Assembly: GCA_903789535.1 (NCBI GenBank)
Contig: CAIFES010000001.1
Coordinates: forward strand, 186,001-250,000
DNA: 64,000 bases
Direction: 5' to 3'
DNA from: an uncultured Aeriscardovia sp.
Lineage (GTDB): Bacteria > Actinomycetota > Actinomycetes > Actinomycetales > Bifidobacteriaceae
Below are positions 44,225 to 54,155 of the stretch, piece by piece (position 1 is the first letter of the stretch; every line of letters starts with the position of its first letter). A program made the translations under genes and the position numbers. Below the pieces are notes generated by a model, which was given only the letters and a program-made list of their open reading frames with translations, was not told the origin of the DNA and did not search any database.

Positions 44225-47200
44225 TCAGGCGCGGGCGACGGCCGCCGAAACGGCCTTCGTCTGCTCCGACGGCATCACCTCAAGGCTGTCCGCGAGCGTC
44301 TCGGAGCAGAGGAGGTCGTGGAAGCGCTCCGCCGCCGCTAGACCCGTCGCGTCGCTGGCCGGCACGGTCAGGGTCAGATTGATGTGATCGGAGACGTCCA
44401 GCCCCGCGGCCTTGCGCGCGTCCTGGATGACGCGGATGGCGTCACGCGCCCAGCCCTCGGCCTCCAACTCCGGCGTGAGCGCCGTGTCGAGCAGCACGAA
44501 ACCGCCGCCGGGCAGCGCGGTCGAGGCGGTCTGCTTCTGGGCGGCGGAATCGGCCTCCTCCACACGGTGGGTGAGCGTGTACTCACCCTTCTGCAGGGCG
44601 ATCGGCCCGTCCGGCCCGTCGACCGTGGGCACGCCGTCCACCAGCTTCCAGGCGCCCGACTTGGAGCCACGGATGGCGAACTGCACCGCCTTGCCGAGCC
44701 TCGGGCCGGCGGCCCGCGCGTTGACGGACAGCTCGTCGATGAGCCGCAGCCCGTGCTTTTGCGCATCGGCGAGGTCGGTCAGCTCCACATCCTTGACGTC
44801 CAGCTCACGGCGCAGCAGGTCGGTGTACGGCGTGAGCGCCGGCGCGTCCTCCACCACCACGGTGAGCTTGGAGAGCGGCTGGCGCACGCGGATCTTCTCC
44901 GACTTGCGCAGGCCGAGCGCGGCGGAGACCACCTCGCGCACCTGGTGCGTCACGCGCACAAGCCGCGGGTCATCTGGCAGCAGACGGCCGAGCTCGGTCG
45001 GCGTGCCATCCTTTTCTGCCAGCTCCGGCCAGTCGGCAAGATGCACGGACTCGCCGCCGGTCAGGCCTCTCCAGATCTGCTCGGCCTCCATCGGCGCGAG
45101 CGGGGCGACGGCACAGCTGAACGCCTCCAGCACGGTGTACAGCGTGTCGAAGGCAACCGGGTCCTCCGCCCAGAAGCGCTTGCGGGAATTGCGGATATAC
45201 CAGTTCGTCAGCGTGTCGATGAAGCCCTGGGCCGTGGCACAGGCATCGGAGATGGCGAACGCGTCCAGATCGGCGGTCATCGTGGTGATCGTCTGGCGCA
45301 GGGCCGCGAGGATATAGCGGTCCATACGGGTGAGCCTCTTGCCCTCGTCGACGGTGAGACGATGCGCCTCGTAGCCCTTGCCCTTGTTCGCGGCGTTGGC
45401 ATACAGGCCGAAGAAGTAGTAGCTCGACCACAGCGGCAGCAGCACCTGGCGCACGGTGTCGCGGATCGCCTTCTCGGTCACGATCAGATTTCCGCCGCGC
45501 AGGATCGGGCTGCTCATCAGGAACCAGCGCATGGCGTCCGAGCCGAACGTGTTGAACACGCCGTTGACGTCCGGATAGTTGTGCAGGTGCTTGCTCATCT
45601 TCTCGCCATCGGAGCCGAGCACGATGCCGTGGCACAGCACGTTGGTGAACGGCGCCTTGTCAAACAGGGCGGTGGAGAGCACCATCTGCACGTAGAACCA
45701 GCCGCGCGTCTGGCCGATGTACTCGACAATGAAGTCCGAGGGGAAGTGCTCCTCGAAGTACTCCTTGTTCTCGAACGGGTAGTGGAACTGGGCGAACGGC
45801 ATGGAGCCCGAGTCGAACCACACGTCGAGCACGTCGCTCACACGGCGCATCATCGATTTGCCGGTCGGATCGTCCGGGTTCGGGCGGGTCAGCTCGTCGA
45901 TCCACGGCCGGTGCAGGTTGACGTTGCCCTTGTCGTCGGTGGGATAGCGGCCGAAATCCGCCTTGAGCTCATCGAGCGAGCCGTACACGTCCACGCGCGG
46001 GTGGTGCGGGTCATCGGAGATCCACACCGGGATGGGCGAGCCCCAGTAGCGGTTGCGGGTGATCGACCAGTCGCGCGCGTTTTCCAGCCACTTGCCGAAC
46101 TGGCCGTCGCGCACGTTCTCCGGGATCCAGTTGACCTTCTTGTTCAGCTCGATCATCCGGTCCTTGAGGGCGGTGACCTTGACGAACCAGCTGGAGACCG
46201 GCTTGTAGACGAGCGGGGTGCCGCAGCGCCAGCAGTGCGGGTAGCTGTGGACCATCGACTTGGACTGGACGAGCACCGGGCGGCGGTCCTCGGGCTCGGT
46301 GGCGAGGATGCCGGTGCCGTTTCTCAGATCGCGCAGGATCGGGGTGTTGGCCTCGAATACCTGCAGGCCCTTGTACTCGGGGACCATGTCGGTGAAGCAC
46401 GTGGCGTCGTCGGTCACGTCGTAGACGTTGATGTCGTGCGCCTTGAGGGTGTTCATATCATCCTCGCCGTAGGGGGCCTGGTGCACGATGCCGGTGCCCT
46501 CGACGATGTCGACGTAGTCGGCGGCGTAGATGGTGTAGGCGTTCGGGCCGGGTGTGGCGTGGCGGGCCTTGGCCTGATCGCTTTCGAGATACGGCATGGC
46601 AGGCCAGTAGCGACGGCCCACCAGATCGGCGCCCTTGAGGGTGCGGACCACCTCGTAGTCCTCGCCCAGCTCCTTGGCAAAATCGCCCACGCGGGCCTTG
46701 GCGAAGTAGAGCTTCTTTCCCGCCAGATCGCCGCTCTTGGGCTCGACCTCCACGTAGTCGATGTCCTTGCCCACCACGATGGCGAGGTTGGAGGGGACCG
46801 TCCACGGGGTCGTCGTCCAGAACACCACATAGGCGTCCTCATCGCGCAGCTTCACGCCCAGGACGACGGTGCTGGTCTGTTCGTCGTGATAGACGTCGGC
46901 GTCCATGCGCAGCTCGTGGTTGGACAGCGGCGTCTCATCCTGCGGGCAGTACGGCAGCACGCGGTTGCCCTCGTAGATCAAGCCCTTGTCGTAGAGCTGC
47001 TTGAAGGCCCAGATCACCGACTGCATGTAGCCCAGGTCCATCGTCTTGTAGCCGGCGTCGAAATCGACCCAGCGGCCCTGGCGATGCACGTAGCTCTTCC
47101 ACTCGTCGGCGTACTTCATCACCGACCTGCGGCACACGTCGTTGAACTTGGCGATGCCCATCTCGTCGATCTGGTCTTTGTTGGTGAAGCCCAGCTCCTT

Positions 47201-47626
47201 CTCCGCCTCGAGCTCGGCGGGGAGACCGTGCGTGTCCCAGCCCCAGGTGCGGCGCACATGGCGTCCGCGCATCGTCTGGTAGCGCGGGATGACGTCCTTG
47301 GCATAGCCGGTGAGCAGGTGGCCGTAGTGCGGCAGGCCGTTGGCGAAGGGCGGGCCGTCATAAATAATGAAATCGTTGGAATCGCGCGGGCCGGTCTTGC
47401 GCTGCCGCACGGACTTCTCGAACGTGTCGTCGCCGTCCCAGTAGCGCAGGACGCCCTCCTCCTGGCGGGGGAAGTCCGGGCTGGCGCTCATCGTGCGCTC
47501 CAGCCCCGGGCAGACGGTCTTGGGGTAGACGGACGCGGAGGACTCTGTCTGCGTACCGTGCCGTGCGGCGCCCTCTGCCGTGGTCTGCGTCGTTGTGGTC
47601 TGGGTATCTGATCGGTTATCGCCCAT
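44225..47626 (-). CDS. ileS: Isoleucyl-tRNA synthetase
   Basis: 1133-residue class I synthetase that charges tRNA-Ile, with the long actinobacterial/eukaryote-like form. A roughly 50-residue polar N-terminus precedes DDTFEKSV. The HIGH motif appears as GLPHYGHLLTG, an editing CP1 domain follows (TTTPWTVPSNLAI), and the KMSKS motif is GEKMSKHLHNYPD. A tail domain includes EAEGWARDAIRVIQDARK. ATG 47626 has GAGGAG four nt upstream, and the leader carries a T-box. It is upstream of the GH32-like gene. Confidence 0.97.
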   Translation of the reverse strand: MGDNRSDTQTTTTQTTAEGAARHGTQTESSASVYPKTVCPGLERTMSASPDFPRQEEGVLRYWDGDDTFEKSVRQRKTGPRDSNDFIIYDGPPFANGLPHYGHLLTGYAKDVIPRYQTMRGRHVRRTWGWDTHGLPAELEAEKELGFTNKDQIDEMGIAKFNDVCRRSVMKYADEWKSYVHRQGRWVDFDAGYKTMDLGYMQSVIWAFKQLYDKGLIYEGNRVLPYCPQDETPLSNHELRMDADVYHDEQTSTVVLGVKLRDEDAYVVFWTTTPWTVPSNLAIVVGKDIDYVEVEPKSGDLAGKKLYFAKARVGDFAKELGEDYEVVRTLKGADLVGRRYWPAMPYLESDQAKARHATPGPNAYTIYAADYVDIVEGTGIVHQAPYGEDDMNTLKAHDINVYDVTDDATCFTDMVPEYKGLQVFEANTPILRDLRNGTGILATEPEDRRPVLVQSKSMVHSYPHCWRCGTPLVYKPVSSWFVKVTALKDRMIELNKKVNWIPENVRDGQFGKWLENARDWSITRNRYWGSPIPVWISDDPHHPRVDVYGSLDELKADFGRYPTDDKGNVNLHRPWIDELTRPNPDDPTGKSMMRRVSDVLDVWFDSGSMPFAQFHYPFENKEYFEEHFPSDFIVEYIGQTRGWFYVQMVLSTALFDKAPFTNVLCHGIVLGSDGEKMSKHLHNYPDVNGVFNTFGSDAMRWFLMSSPILRGGNLIVTEKAIRDTVRQVLLPLWSSYYFFGLYANAANKGKGYEAHRLTVDEGKRLTRMDRYILAALRQTITTMTADLDAFAISDACATAQGFIDTLTNWYIRNSRKRFWAEDPVAFDTLYTVLEAFSCAVAPLAPMEAEQIWRGLTGGESVHLADWPELAEKDGTPTELGRLLPDDPRLVRVTHQVREVVSAALGLRKSEKIRVRQPLSKLTVVVEDAPALTPYTDLLRRELDVKDVELTDLADAQKHGLRLIDELSVNARAAGPRLGKAVQFAIRGSKSGAWKLVDGVPTVDGPDGPIALQKGEYTLTHRVEEADSAAQKQTASTALPGGGFVLLDTALTPELEAEGWARDAIRVIQDARKAAGLDVSDHINLTLTVPASDATGLAAAERFHDLLCSETLADSLEVMPSEQTKAVSAAVARA

Positions 47627-47628
47627 GA

Positions 47629-47860
47629 TGCTCCTCGCTGGATATCATTTTCCGACTTCCAACGCGAGGACGACCGGTCGTGCGACCGCTCGCGGTACCA
47701 CCCCGCTTGCCCGCGCGGGCGGGCCACTCGAAAAGGCTGTGACGGGCCTTTCCCGCCGGCTCTACTGGGGCATCCTCATACCGCGTGCGGGCAGGTGATG
47801 CCTGTTCTTCCGGAGACTCCCCGCTGATGACGGATCATCGCCACGATGCGACCAAGATTA
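47629..47860 (-). promoter_or_regulatory. Translational ileS T-box riboswitch with ultrashort stem I
   Basis: The minus-strand leader starts near a -10 TAATCT (47860-47855). A short hairpin CAGG-CATCA-CCTG (47804-47792) shows the isoleucine specifier ATC (47799-47797) in its loop, followed downstream by the conserved T-box GGTGGTACCGCG (47702-47691). TCCTCGCG (47670-47663) can pair with CGCGAG next to the T-box, or with GCGAGGA of the ileS Shine-Dalgarno (47638-47632). Uncharged tRNA-Ile would free the SD. This fits the known actinobacterial type. Confidence 0.88.
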
Positions 47861-48119
47861 GCACCGCGGCCGGTCGTGCCGCGCCGACTGTTTCACCTGC
47901 ACAGATCACCGTCCGGTACGCACAGCCGGGCATGGCCGCCAGATCGACGACCGTATCGATTTCACCCTCCATCGCCTCGACCGCCAGACGGACATGGGAC
48001 CATCAGACGTGGGATAATCAGAACGTCGAACAAATCGTCACAGACCGGTTGCACAGGGCCGTCCCGCCCATCTGGCGGCGGGGACCCAGCCGACCGCCGA
48101 CCAGCATCAAAGGAGAGCA
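47861..48119. other. Spacer upstream of the GH3 gene
   Basis: No gene. GATAAT at 48012-48017 is a -10 candidate for the GH3 gene and AAAGGAG lies before its ATG. No clear operator was recognised. Confidence 0.4.
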
Positions 48120-50741
48120 ATGGTCGTCAGAATCTCAGATCCGACAATCCAGCCGTTCGAGAACAGCAATCTCGAGGCTGTCCGCAACCTCGCCGCGCAG
48201 TGCGTCGTGCTGCTCAAGAACGACGAGGGCGTGCTGCCGCTCGAGGGCGCGAGTAAGATCGCCCTGTTCGGCGCGGGCGCGCGCCAGAGCATCAAGGGCG
48301 GCACCGGCTCGGGCGACGTGAACGTGCGTCATTTCGTCACCGTTGAGGAGGGTCTGCAGAAGGCCGGCGTCGAGGTGACGACGAAGGACTGGCTCGACCA
48401 GTTCGACCGGGCACGGGCCACGAGCCTGCGCAGCTATTACAACGGCCTGCGCGCGCAGGTCGGCGGGGCCGAGGGGCTACAGGCGGCGGCATGGATGCTC
48501 AACCCGCCGCAGTTCGACTATGAGATCGCCCTGCCCACCCCGGAGGTGGCCGGCACGGACACCGCCGTTTATGTGCTCGCCCGCAGCTCCGGCGAGGGCA
48601 TGGACCGTACGATGACGAAAGGCGACATGCGCCTGACCGACTCGGAGGTGCGCGATATCCGCTCGCTTTCCAGCCTGTACCGCCGCTTCGTGCTCGTGCT
48701 CAACGTGGGCGGCCTCGTCGACCTCTCCCCCGTCAAGGACGATGTGAAATCCATCCTGCTGCTCTCCCAGCTCGGCTCGGCCACGGGCGAGGCATGCGCG
48801 GACGTGCTGCTGGGCAGGCAGGAGCCCTCCGGGCGCCTTGCGATGACGTGGGCACGGCCCGAGGACTATCGCACGAACCAGAATTTCGGCGATCTGCATG
48901 ACAACGACTATCGCGAGGGCATCCTCGTGGGCTACCGCGATTTCGACACGCGCGGCGTGAAGGTCGACTGGCCGTTCGGCTTCGGTCTGTCGTACACGAC
49001 GTTCTCGCTGCGGGCGGGGACGGTGAGCCTGGCGAAGGACGGCGGCGACAGCCGCGTGTCCGTTCCGGTGACGGTCGGCAACACCGGCTCGCGCGCCGGG
49101 CGCGAGGTGGTGCAGGTGTATGTCTCCCAGCCGGCCGGCACACGCGGCCTGGCCAAGGCCTACCAGAGTCTTGCCGGCTACGCCAAGAGCGCGACGGTCG
49201 AACCGGGCGGCAGCCAGGACCTGGATGTCACCTTCCCGCTCTCGCGCCTCGCCTCCTATGACCCTGCCACCTCGGCGTGGGTGCTGGAGGCCGGCCGCTA
49301 CATCGTGCGCGTGGGCGACTCGTCCCGCTCGACGCATGTGGCCGCCGTGCTCGAGGTCGCCCAGGACATGGTGGTCGAGCAGGACCATTCGATCGGCGGC
49401 GATCCGGGCTTCACCGATGATGTTCCGTCCGCCACCCCCATCAGCTACGAAGGCGAGCAGGAGGAGATCGCACAGGCGCCGGTGCTCGAGGTGCCGGGCG
49501 ACGCGATCGTGACGCGCGCGGTCCGCTACAGCGGGCAGCCGGGTGAGATCCCGGCCGGCCATCCTGTCGCCTTCCGCCGTGTGCTGGACGGCAGCCGCAC
49601 GCTCGAGGAGTTCGTCGGCGGGCTGTCCGACGAGCAGCTCGCACAGCTGGCGGTCGGCCGGCACGCGAGCAGCGCCAACGGCCAGGTGATCGGTGACAGC
49701 GGTTTCCAGATCGCCGGTACCGCGGGCGAGACGACGTCCGCCCTGCGCGGGCTGGGTGTGCCGCCGCTGACCGAGGCCGACGGCCCCGCAGGCGTGCGCC
49801 TGCGCCGCGCCTACTATCTGGCGCCGGGCCGGGCCGTCTCCCTCTCGCCGGCCATCGCCAAGGACCAGCGTGACCTGATGTTCACCCCCGACGAGCAGCA
49901 GCGTCTGGGCATCGCCGACGACCCGCAGGCGCCCGAGGGGGCGACCGTCTACTGGCAGAACTGCACGGCCATCCCGATCGGCACGGCCCTCGCCCAGGCA
50001 TTCGACCCGGAGGTGGCCCGTCAGGCCGCCGACATCGCCGGCGGCGACATGGAGCGCTTCGGCATCGACATCTGGCTCGCCCCGGCCATGAACATCCAGC
50101 GCAGCCCGCTGTGCGGCCGTGACTTCGAGTACTACTCGGAGGACCCGCTCGTCGCCGGTCTGACCGCGGCCGGCATCACCCGGGGCGTCCAGGCGCATCC
50201 GGGCCGTGGCGTGTGCGTCAAGCATTTCGTGGCCAACAGCCAGGAGACGAACCGCATGCGCGAGAACAACCGCATCAGCGAGCGCGCGCTGCGCGAGATC
50301 TATCTGCGCGGCTTCGAGATCGCCGTCAAGACGGCATCCCCGGCCACAGTGATGACCTCCTACAACCTCGTCAACGGCGTGCACACGAACAGCCACCATG
50401 ATCTGCTCACGCAGGTGCTGCGCGACGAGTGGGGATTCACCGGCTTTGTGATGACCGACTGGTTCACCACCCACACCTTCTCCGGCCGCGACACGCTCAC
50501 CTTCTCGGGCGCCGACACGCTCAAGTGGCCCAAGGCGTTCGCCTCAGGCTGCGTCAAGGCCGGCAATGATGTGACGATGCCCGGTGAGGATGCCGATGTG
50601 GAGGATATCCTCGCCGCGCTGCACGATCCGTCGGCGCAGTACCCGCTCACGCGTGCCGAGCTGCAGAGCGCGGCGTTGCACGTGCTCGGGCTCATCCGCG
50701 ATCTCAAGCGCGCCCAGCAGCAGGCTGCCGCACGGCACTGA
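48120..50741 (+). CDS. GH3 beta-glycosidase with inverted domain order
   Basis: 873-residue glycoside hydrolase. The order is swapped: the GH3 C-terminal alpha/beta sandwich comes first (VVLLKNDEGVLPLEG, GMDRT, LVLNVGGLVDLS), then a fibronectin-type III-like part (about 320-410), and the (beta/alpha)8 barrel last (RCGRDFEYYSEDP-like, KHFVANSQETNRM, catalytic VMTDWF with Asp780). Inverted GH3 enzymes are known (for example Ruminococcus albus). The substrate is probably a beta-glucoside or xyloside. No signal peptide, so it works on imported oligosaccharides. ATG 48120 has AAAGGAG upstream. Confidence 0.9.
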   Translation: MVVRISDPTIQPFENSNLEAVRNLAAQCVVLLKNDEGVLPLEGASKIALFGAGARQSIKGGTGSGDVNVRHFVTVEEGLQKAGVEVTTKDWLDQFDRARATSLRSYYNGLRAQVGGAEGLQAAAWMLNPPQFDYEIALPTPEVAGTDTAVYVLARSSGEGMDRTMTKGDMRLTDSEVRDIRSLSSLYRRFVLVLNVGGLVDLSPVKDDVKSILLLSQLGSATGEACADVLLGRQEPSGRLAMTWARPEDYRTNQNFGDLHDNDYREGILVGYRDFDTRGVKVDWPFGFGLSYTTFSLRAGTVSLAKDGGDSRVSVPVTVGNTGSRAGREVVQVYVSQPAGTRGLAKAYQSLAGYAKSATVEPGGSQDLDVTFPLSRLASYDPATSAWVLEAGRYIVRVGDSSRSTHVAAVLEVAQDMVVEQDHSIGGDPGFTDDVPSATPISYEGEQEEIAQAPVLEVPGDAIVTRAVRYSGQPGEIPAGHPVAFRRVLDGSRTLEEFVGGLSDEQLAQLAVGRHASSANGQVIGDSGFQIAGTAGETTSALRGLGVPPLTEADGPAGVRLRRAYYLAPGRAVSLSPAIAKDQRDLMFTPDEQQRLGIADDPQAPEGATVYWQNCTAIPIGTALAQAFDPEVARQAADIAGGDMERFGIDIWLAPAMNIQRSPLCGRDFEYYSEDPLVAGLTAAGITRGVQAHPGRGVCVKHFVANSQETNRMRENNRISERALREIYLRGFEIAVKTASPATVMTSYNLVNGVHTNSHHDLLTQVLRDEWGFTGFVMTDWFTTHTFSGRDTLTFSGADTLKWPKAFASGCVKAGNDVTMPGEDADVEDILAALHDPSAQYPLTRAELQSAALHVLGLIRDLKRAQQQAAARH

Positions 50742-50789
50742 GACCACTGCCTGACAGCATCTGGTGAAAGCGTCTGTCTGAGAGGACAA

Positions 50790-50833
50790 CACGAAGGGCC
50801 GGCATCCTGAAGACGGGATGCCGGCCCTTCGTG
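50790..50833. terminator. 18-bp perfect hairpin between GH3 and hydrolase genes
   Basis: CACGAAGGGCCGGCATCC (50790-50807) and GGATGCCGGCCCTTCGTG (50816-50833) form a very stable stem with an 8-nt loop. T-tracts are weak on both sides, but its place between two convergent genes suggests it ends both transcripts. Confidence 0.8.
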
Positions 50834-50901
50834 TATATGCGGATATCTGAAGCCGAATCACTCGCAAGACTGCCCGGGCCCTCGGTGATCCGGCCTGCGG
50901 C

Positions 50902-52287
50902 TCACTCCTCCTGTGCGGCTGCGAGGAAGAACGAGAGGATCGTCGTGAAATAGCGCGAGGTGATCTCGGGCGTCTCGCTGAACAGCTCGTGATGGCCGTC
51001 ATCGAAATGGTAGAAGCGCACCGGTGCGCTCGCCCGCCGGGCGCGGGTGACGAACAGGCCCTCCGCCTGCGGGCGCACCATCGTGTCCTTGCCGCCGTTG
51101 AAGACGATGGTCGGGGTGGTGATGCGGGCGATGGCGCTCTTTTTGAGCACCTCGCGGTCCATGTGCAGCGCCGAGGCAAGCCAGTCCCACGAGGGGCGGA
51201 TCGTGTGGCGGCGCAAGTCGGGGGTGCGGTGCGCGGCATACCAGCCGGTGCGCGCGTCAAGCGCGGCGTTGCTGCCGTCCTCGTATGAGCCGGTGGCCGC
51301 CTTGTGGTCGAGGAGTTTGGTGCTGTAGGTGTCGTAATCGTCCATATGCGGCACGGGGTCGGCACCATGACCGCTGCGGACCATGAGGTCGGCCGCGGCG
51401 AGCGCCGTATCCACCGGGATGGGCGTGCTGGGCGTGAGCATCGGCGAGGTGAGCACGGCACGGTCGAACAGGCCCGGGTGCTGCTCGATCAGCGCCGCAC
51501 CGATGCCGCCGCCCATCGAGTGTCCGATGAGCAGATAAGGCCGGGCGAAGCCAAAGCGCCGCTGCCCGTGCCCGATCGCCGTGACGAAATCGCTGACATA
51601 GTTGTGCCAGTCGCGCATGCGCACCAGCTCCGGGTCGCTCGTCTCGCGCAGCGAGCCGCCGTGCCCGCGATGCTCGACGATCAGCACGTTGAAACCGGCA
51701 CGCAACATGTACCAGGCGACCTCATCGAACTTCTGCCACGAGCCCGTGTAGCCGTGGGCGATGAAGACGGTCCCGGCGGCCTTGTCCCGCAGCCGCGGGG
51801 AGGCACTTGCCTCATGCAGCCCGTAATCGCCGGCCACCGTCCCGGGCCTGCCAGCGGGGATGCCCAGCGGTGCGACGGAGCGGATGAGCGCCTGTTCGCT
51901 GAACCGCGCGTAGTCGTAGTACACGGAGTGGATGCCGTGCGCCGACGGGTCGACCTCCTCCTCGGACAGGACGGAGCGGCCGGTCGCGTCCTCGCCCAGC
52001 TCGCCGTCGAGGCGTTTGCCCACCACACCGACGTTGGTCCAGTCATGCTGACGGATGGAGGCCAGGATCGGCTCGACGAGCGTGTCCATCGTGTGGGCGA
52101 GATCCTCCGGTTCGATCGGGCTGACCGGCTCGATCGGCGCCATCGCCGGAAAACCGGTGCGCTCGGCGGGCACAGGGCGGACGCCGGGCAGCAGCGCGTG
52201 TTCGAGAAGATGCCCGGCCTGCGCGAGCGGCGCCGGCACATCGGTCGTGGTCGCCGAGTTTTCCACATTTTCTGATGATCCGGTCAT
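50902..52287 (-). CDS. Alpha/beta hydrolase (serine aminopeptidase S33 / lysophospholipase type)
   Basis: 461-residue esterase- or lipase-like hydrolase. An N-terminal 150-residue extension leads to VFIAHGYTGSWQKFDEVAWY (oxyanion part), VEHRGHGGS, GHSMGGGIGAAL (nucleophile Ser), FNGGKDTMV (acid Asp) and FDDGHHELF (His). ATG 52287 has AGGAGG five nt upstream; a frame up to 52605 overlaps xseA in antisense. No signal peptide, so it is intracellular. Substrate unknown. Confidence 0.9.
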   Translation of the reverse strand: MTGSSENVENSATTTDVPAPLAQAGHLLEHALLPGVRPVPAERTGFPAMAPIEPVSPIEPEDLAHTMDTLVEPILASIRQHDWTNVGVVGKRLDGELGEDATGRSVLSEEEVDPSAHGIHSVYYDYARFSEQALIRSVAPLGIPAGRPGTVAGDYGLHEASASPRLRDKAAGTVFIAHGYTGSWQKFDEVAWYMLRAGFNVLIVEHRGHGGSLRETSDPELVRMRDWHNYVSDFVTAIGHGQRRFGFARPYLLIGHSMGGGIGAALIEQHPGLFDRAVLTSPMLTPSTPIPVDTALAAADLMVRSGHGADPVPHMDDYDTYSTKLLDHKAATGSYEDGSNAALDARTGWYAAHRTPDLRRHTIRPSWDWLASALHMDREVLKKSAIARITTPTIVFNGGKDTMVRPQAEGLFVTRARRASAPVRFYHFDDGHHELFSETPEITSRYFTTILSFFLAAAQEE

Positions 52288-52411
52288 AATCCTCCTGCCC
52301 CATCGCCGGTGAGATACTGTCGGAACCATTCTACGGCAGGGCCTGTGGGAGGCGATTGCCCTGACGGCGCGATTCGGGTGGCATGTCCCCCAGGCCGGCG
52401 ACCCTGAGACT

Positions 52412-54088
52412 ATGAGTTCCGATAATCCGATCTCCTCCGCGCCCGGCACCGGCCCGGACGCCGATGCCACTGTGCGGACGCCGTCAGCGACGGGCGATAT
52501 GGCGACGGCCACGACGAGGGCACAGCGCGACAGGGCGGCACAGGGCGGTCCGTCGGCCGCCGGTCCGACCTCCGCCTCGCTGGCGGCCGCGGGCTTCACG
52601 CGCAACGCGCACTTCTCCGTGCCCGACCTCTTCCCGGAAAGCCCGATCGACGGGCATCATCGCCCGACGACAGACAATGACATGGCCGGGCAGATTCCCG
52701 GCGCACCGTCCGTCTCCTCCGTCCACATGTCCTCCGCTGATGCAGATGCCGTGCCGGCGGCTGTCTCCTCCACCGCCGCACCCTCCCGTGCCGACTGGGC
52801 ACGCCAGGCAGCCGCACGCGTCGACGCGACACAGGAGCCGGGCGGCGGGGCGGCGGCGCCCATGCCCCGGCGCGCCGCGGACACCACACCGGAGAACCCG
52901 TGGCCCGTCGCCCACGTGGCACAGGTGTTCTCCACCGCCATCAACCGCTGGCCCGCGCTGTGGATGATCGGCCAGATCGTCGAGATCAACGTCCGCCGGC
53001 AGGGTTCGGCCTACCTGACCGTCCATGACGACACCGAGGACATCTCCATGCAGGTCGTGGCCTTCGGGCCGGTGGCGATGAAGGCGCGCGAGTTCAAGCA
53101 GGGCGACCAGATCCTGCTGCATGGCCGGGCGAACGTGTGGCTCAAGCAGACCAAATTCAGCTTCCGCGCCGATGAGATCCGCGCCGTCGGGCGCGGCCAG
53201 CTCATCGAACAGATCAACGAGCTGCGCAAGAAGCTCAAGGGCGAGGGCCTTTTCGACGCCGAGCGCAAGAAGCCGCTGCCCGAGTTCCCCTCCACCATCG
53301 GCATCATCTGCGGTCCGGGCGCCCGCGCCGAATCGGATATCATCCGCAACGCGCAGCTGCGCTGGCCGACCGTCCATTTCGTGGTCGAGCCGGCCGCCGT
53401 GCAGGGCATCCACTGCCCGCCCGAGGTGATCGCCGCGCTCAAGAAGCTCGACGCGCGCGATGATATCGATGTCATCATCGTCGCCCGAGGCGGCGGCTCG
53501 TTCGAGGACCTGCTCGGCTTCTCCGACGAGGGCGTCGTCCGCCAGATCGCCGCGTGCCGTCACCCGATCGTGACCGCCATCGGTCATGAGGCCGACTGGA
53601 CGCTCGCCGACCAGGCCGCCGACCTGCGCGCCTCCACACCCACCGACGCCGCCAAACGCGTGGTGCCGGATGTCATGGAACAGACGGCTCTCATCGCCGA
53701 CCTTGCCGGCCGTCTTGACGGAAAGCTCGAAAACCAGCTCGATGGCGAGCAACGGCTGCTGGACGGCTATCGCACCCACCCGGTGCTCACAGAGCCCGAG
53801 CGGCTGCTCGACGAGCCCACGCGTGTGATCGGCCAGGCGCTCGACCGGCTCGACACCGCGCTGCGCCTGCAGATCGACGACGAGAACCTGCAGCTGGAGA
53901 AGCGGCTCTCCTCGCTCGAGGCGCTCAGCCCGCTGCGCACGCTCGAACGCGGCTACGCCATCGTCCAGAACAGGCAGGGCGGGGTGGTTTCCGATGCCGC
54001 CGACCTGTCCGAGGGCGAGGCGCTCACACTGCGTCTGCGCACCGGCGAGGCGGGCGTCACCGTCACCTCCGTGGGCACGGGCGACTAG
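52412..54088 (+). CDS. xseA: Exodeoxyribonuclease VII large subunit
   Basis: 558-residue subunit that degrades single-stranded DNA with XseB. Conserved parts: an OB fold with WMIGQIVEINVRRQGSAYLT, then FPSTIGIICGPGARAESDII, DVIIVARGGGSFEDLLGF, PIVTAIGHEADWTLAD and RASTPTDAAKRV. About 165 N-terminal residues are disordered (ASAP-rich) and not part of the family core. The ATG at 52412 has no clear Shine-Dalgarno; a later start would remove only the extension. xseB follows 67 nt downstream. Confidence 0.92.
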   Translation: MSSDNPISSAPGTGPDADATVRTPSATGDMATATTRAQRDRAAQGGPSAAGPTSASLAAAGFTRNAHFSVPDLFPESPIDGHHRPTTDNDMAGQIPGAPSVSSVHMSSADADAVPAAVSSTAAPSRADWARQAAARVDATQEPGGGAAAPMPRRAADTTPENPWPVAHVAQVFSTAINRWPALWMIGQIVEINVRRQGSAYLTVHDDTEDISMQVVAFGPVAMKAREFKQGDQILLHGRANVWLKQTKFSFRADEIRAVGRGQLIEQINELRKKLKGEGLFDAERKKPLPEFPSTIGIICGPGARAESDIIRNAQLRWPTVHFVVEPAAVQGIHCPPEVIAALKKLDARDDIDVIIVARGGGSFEDLLGFSDEGVVRQIAACRHPIVTAIGHEADWTLADQAADLRASTPTDAAKRVVPDVMEQTALIADLAGRLDGKLENQLDGEQRLLDGYRTHPVLTEPERLLDEPTRVIGQALDRLDTALRLQIDDENLQLEKRLSSLEALSPLRTLERGYAIVQNRQGGVVSDAADLSEGEALTLRLRTGEAGVTVTSVGTGD

Positions 54089-54155
54089 GCCGGGCGAGCC
54101 GCCGCATACGGTTCATCCACCGCACATCAACACCGCACATCATCAAGGAGAAATC

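Noticed and set aside
44384-47611. 1075-codon open frame on the plus strand opposite ileS
   Set aside because: It mirrors ileS, its translation is low-complexity (R, V, H, L, D, G-rich) and without family features; such frames arise from GC-rich third positions.
48477-50474. 665-codon minus frame opposite GH3
   Set aside because: Low-complexity translation, no start signal; GH3 motifs are on the plus strand.
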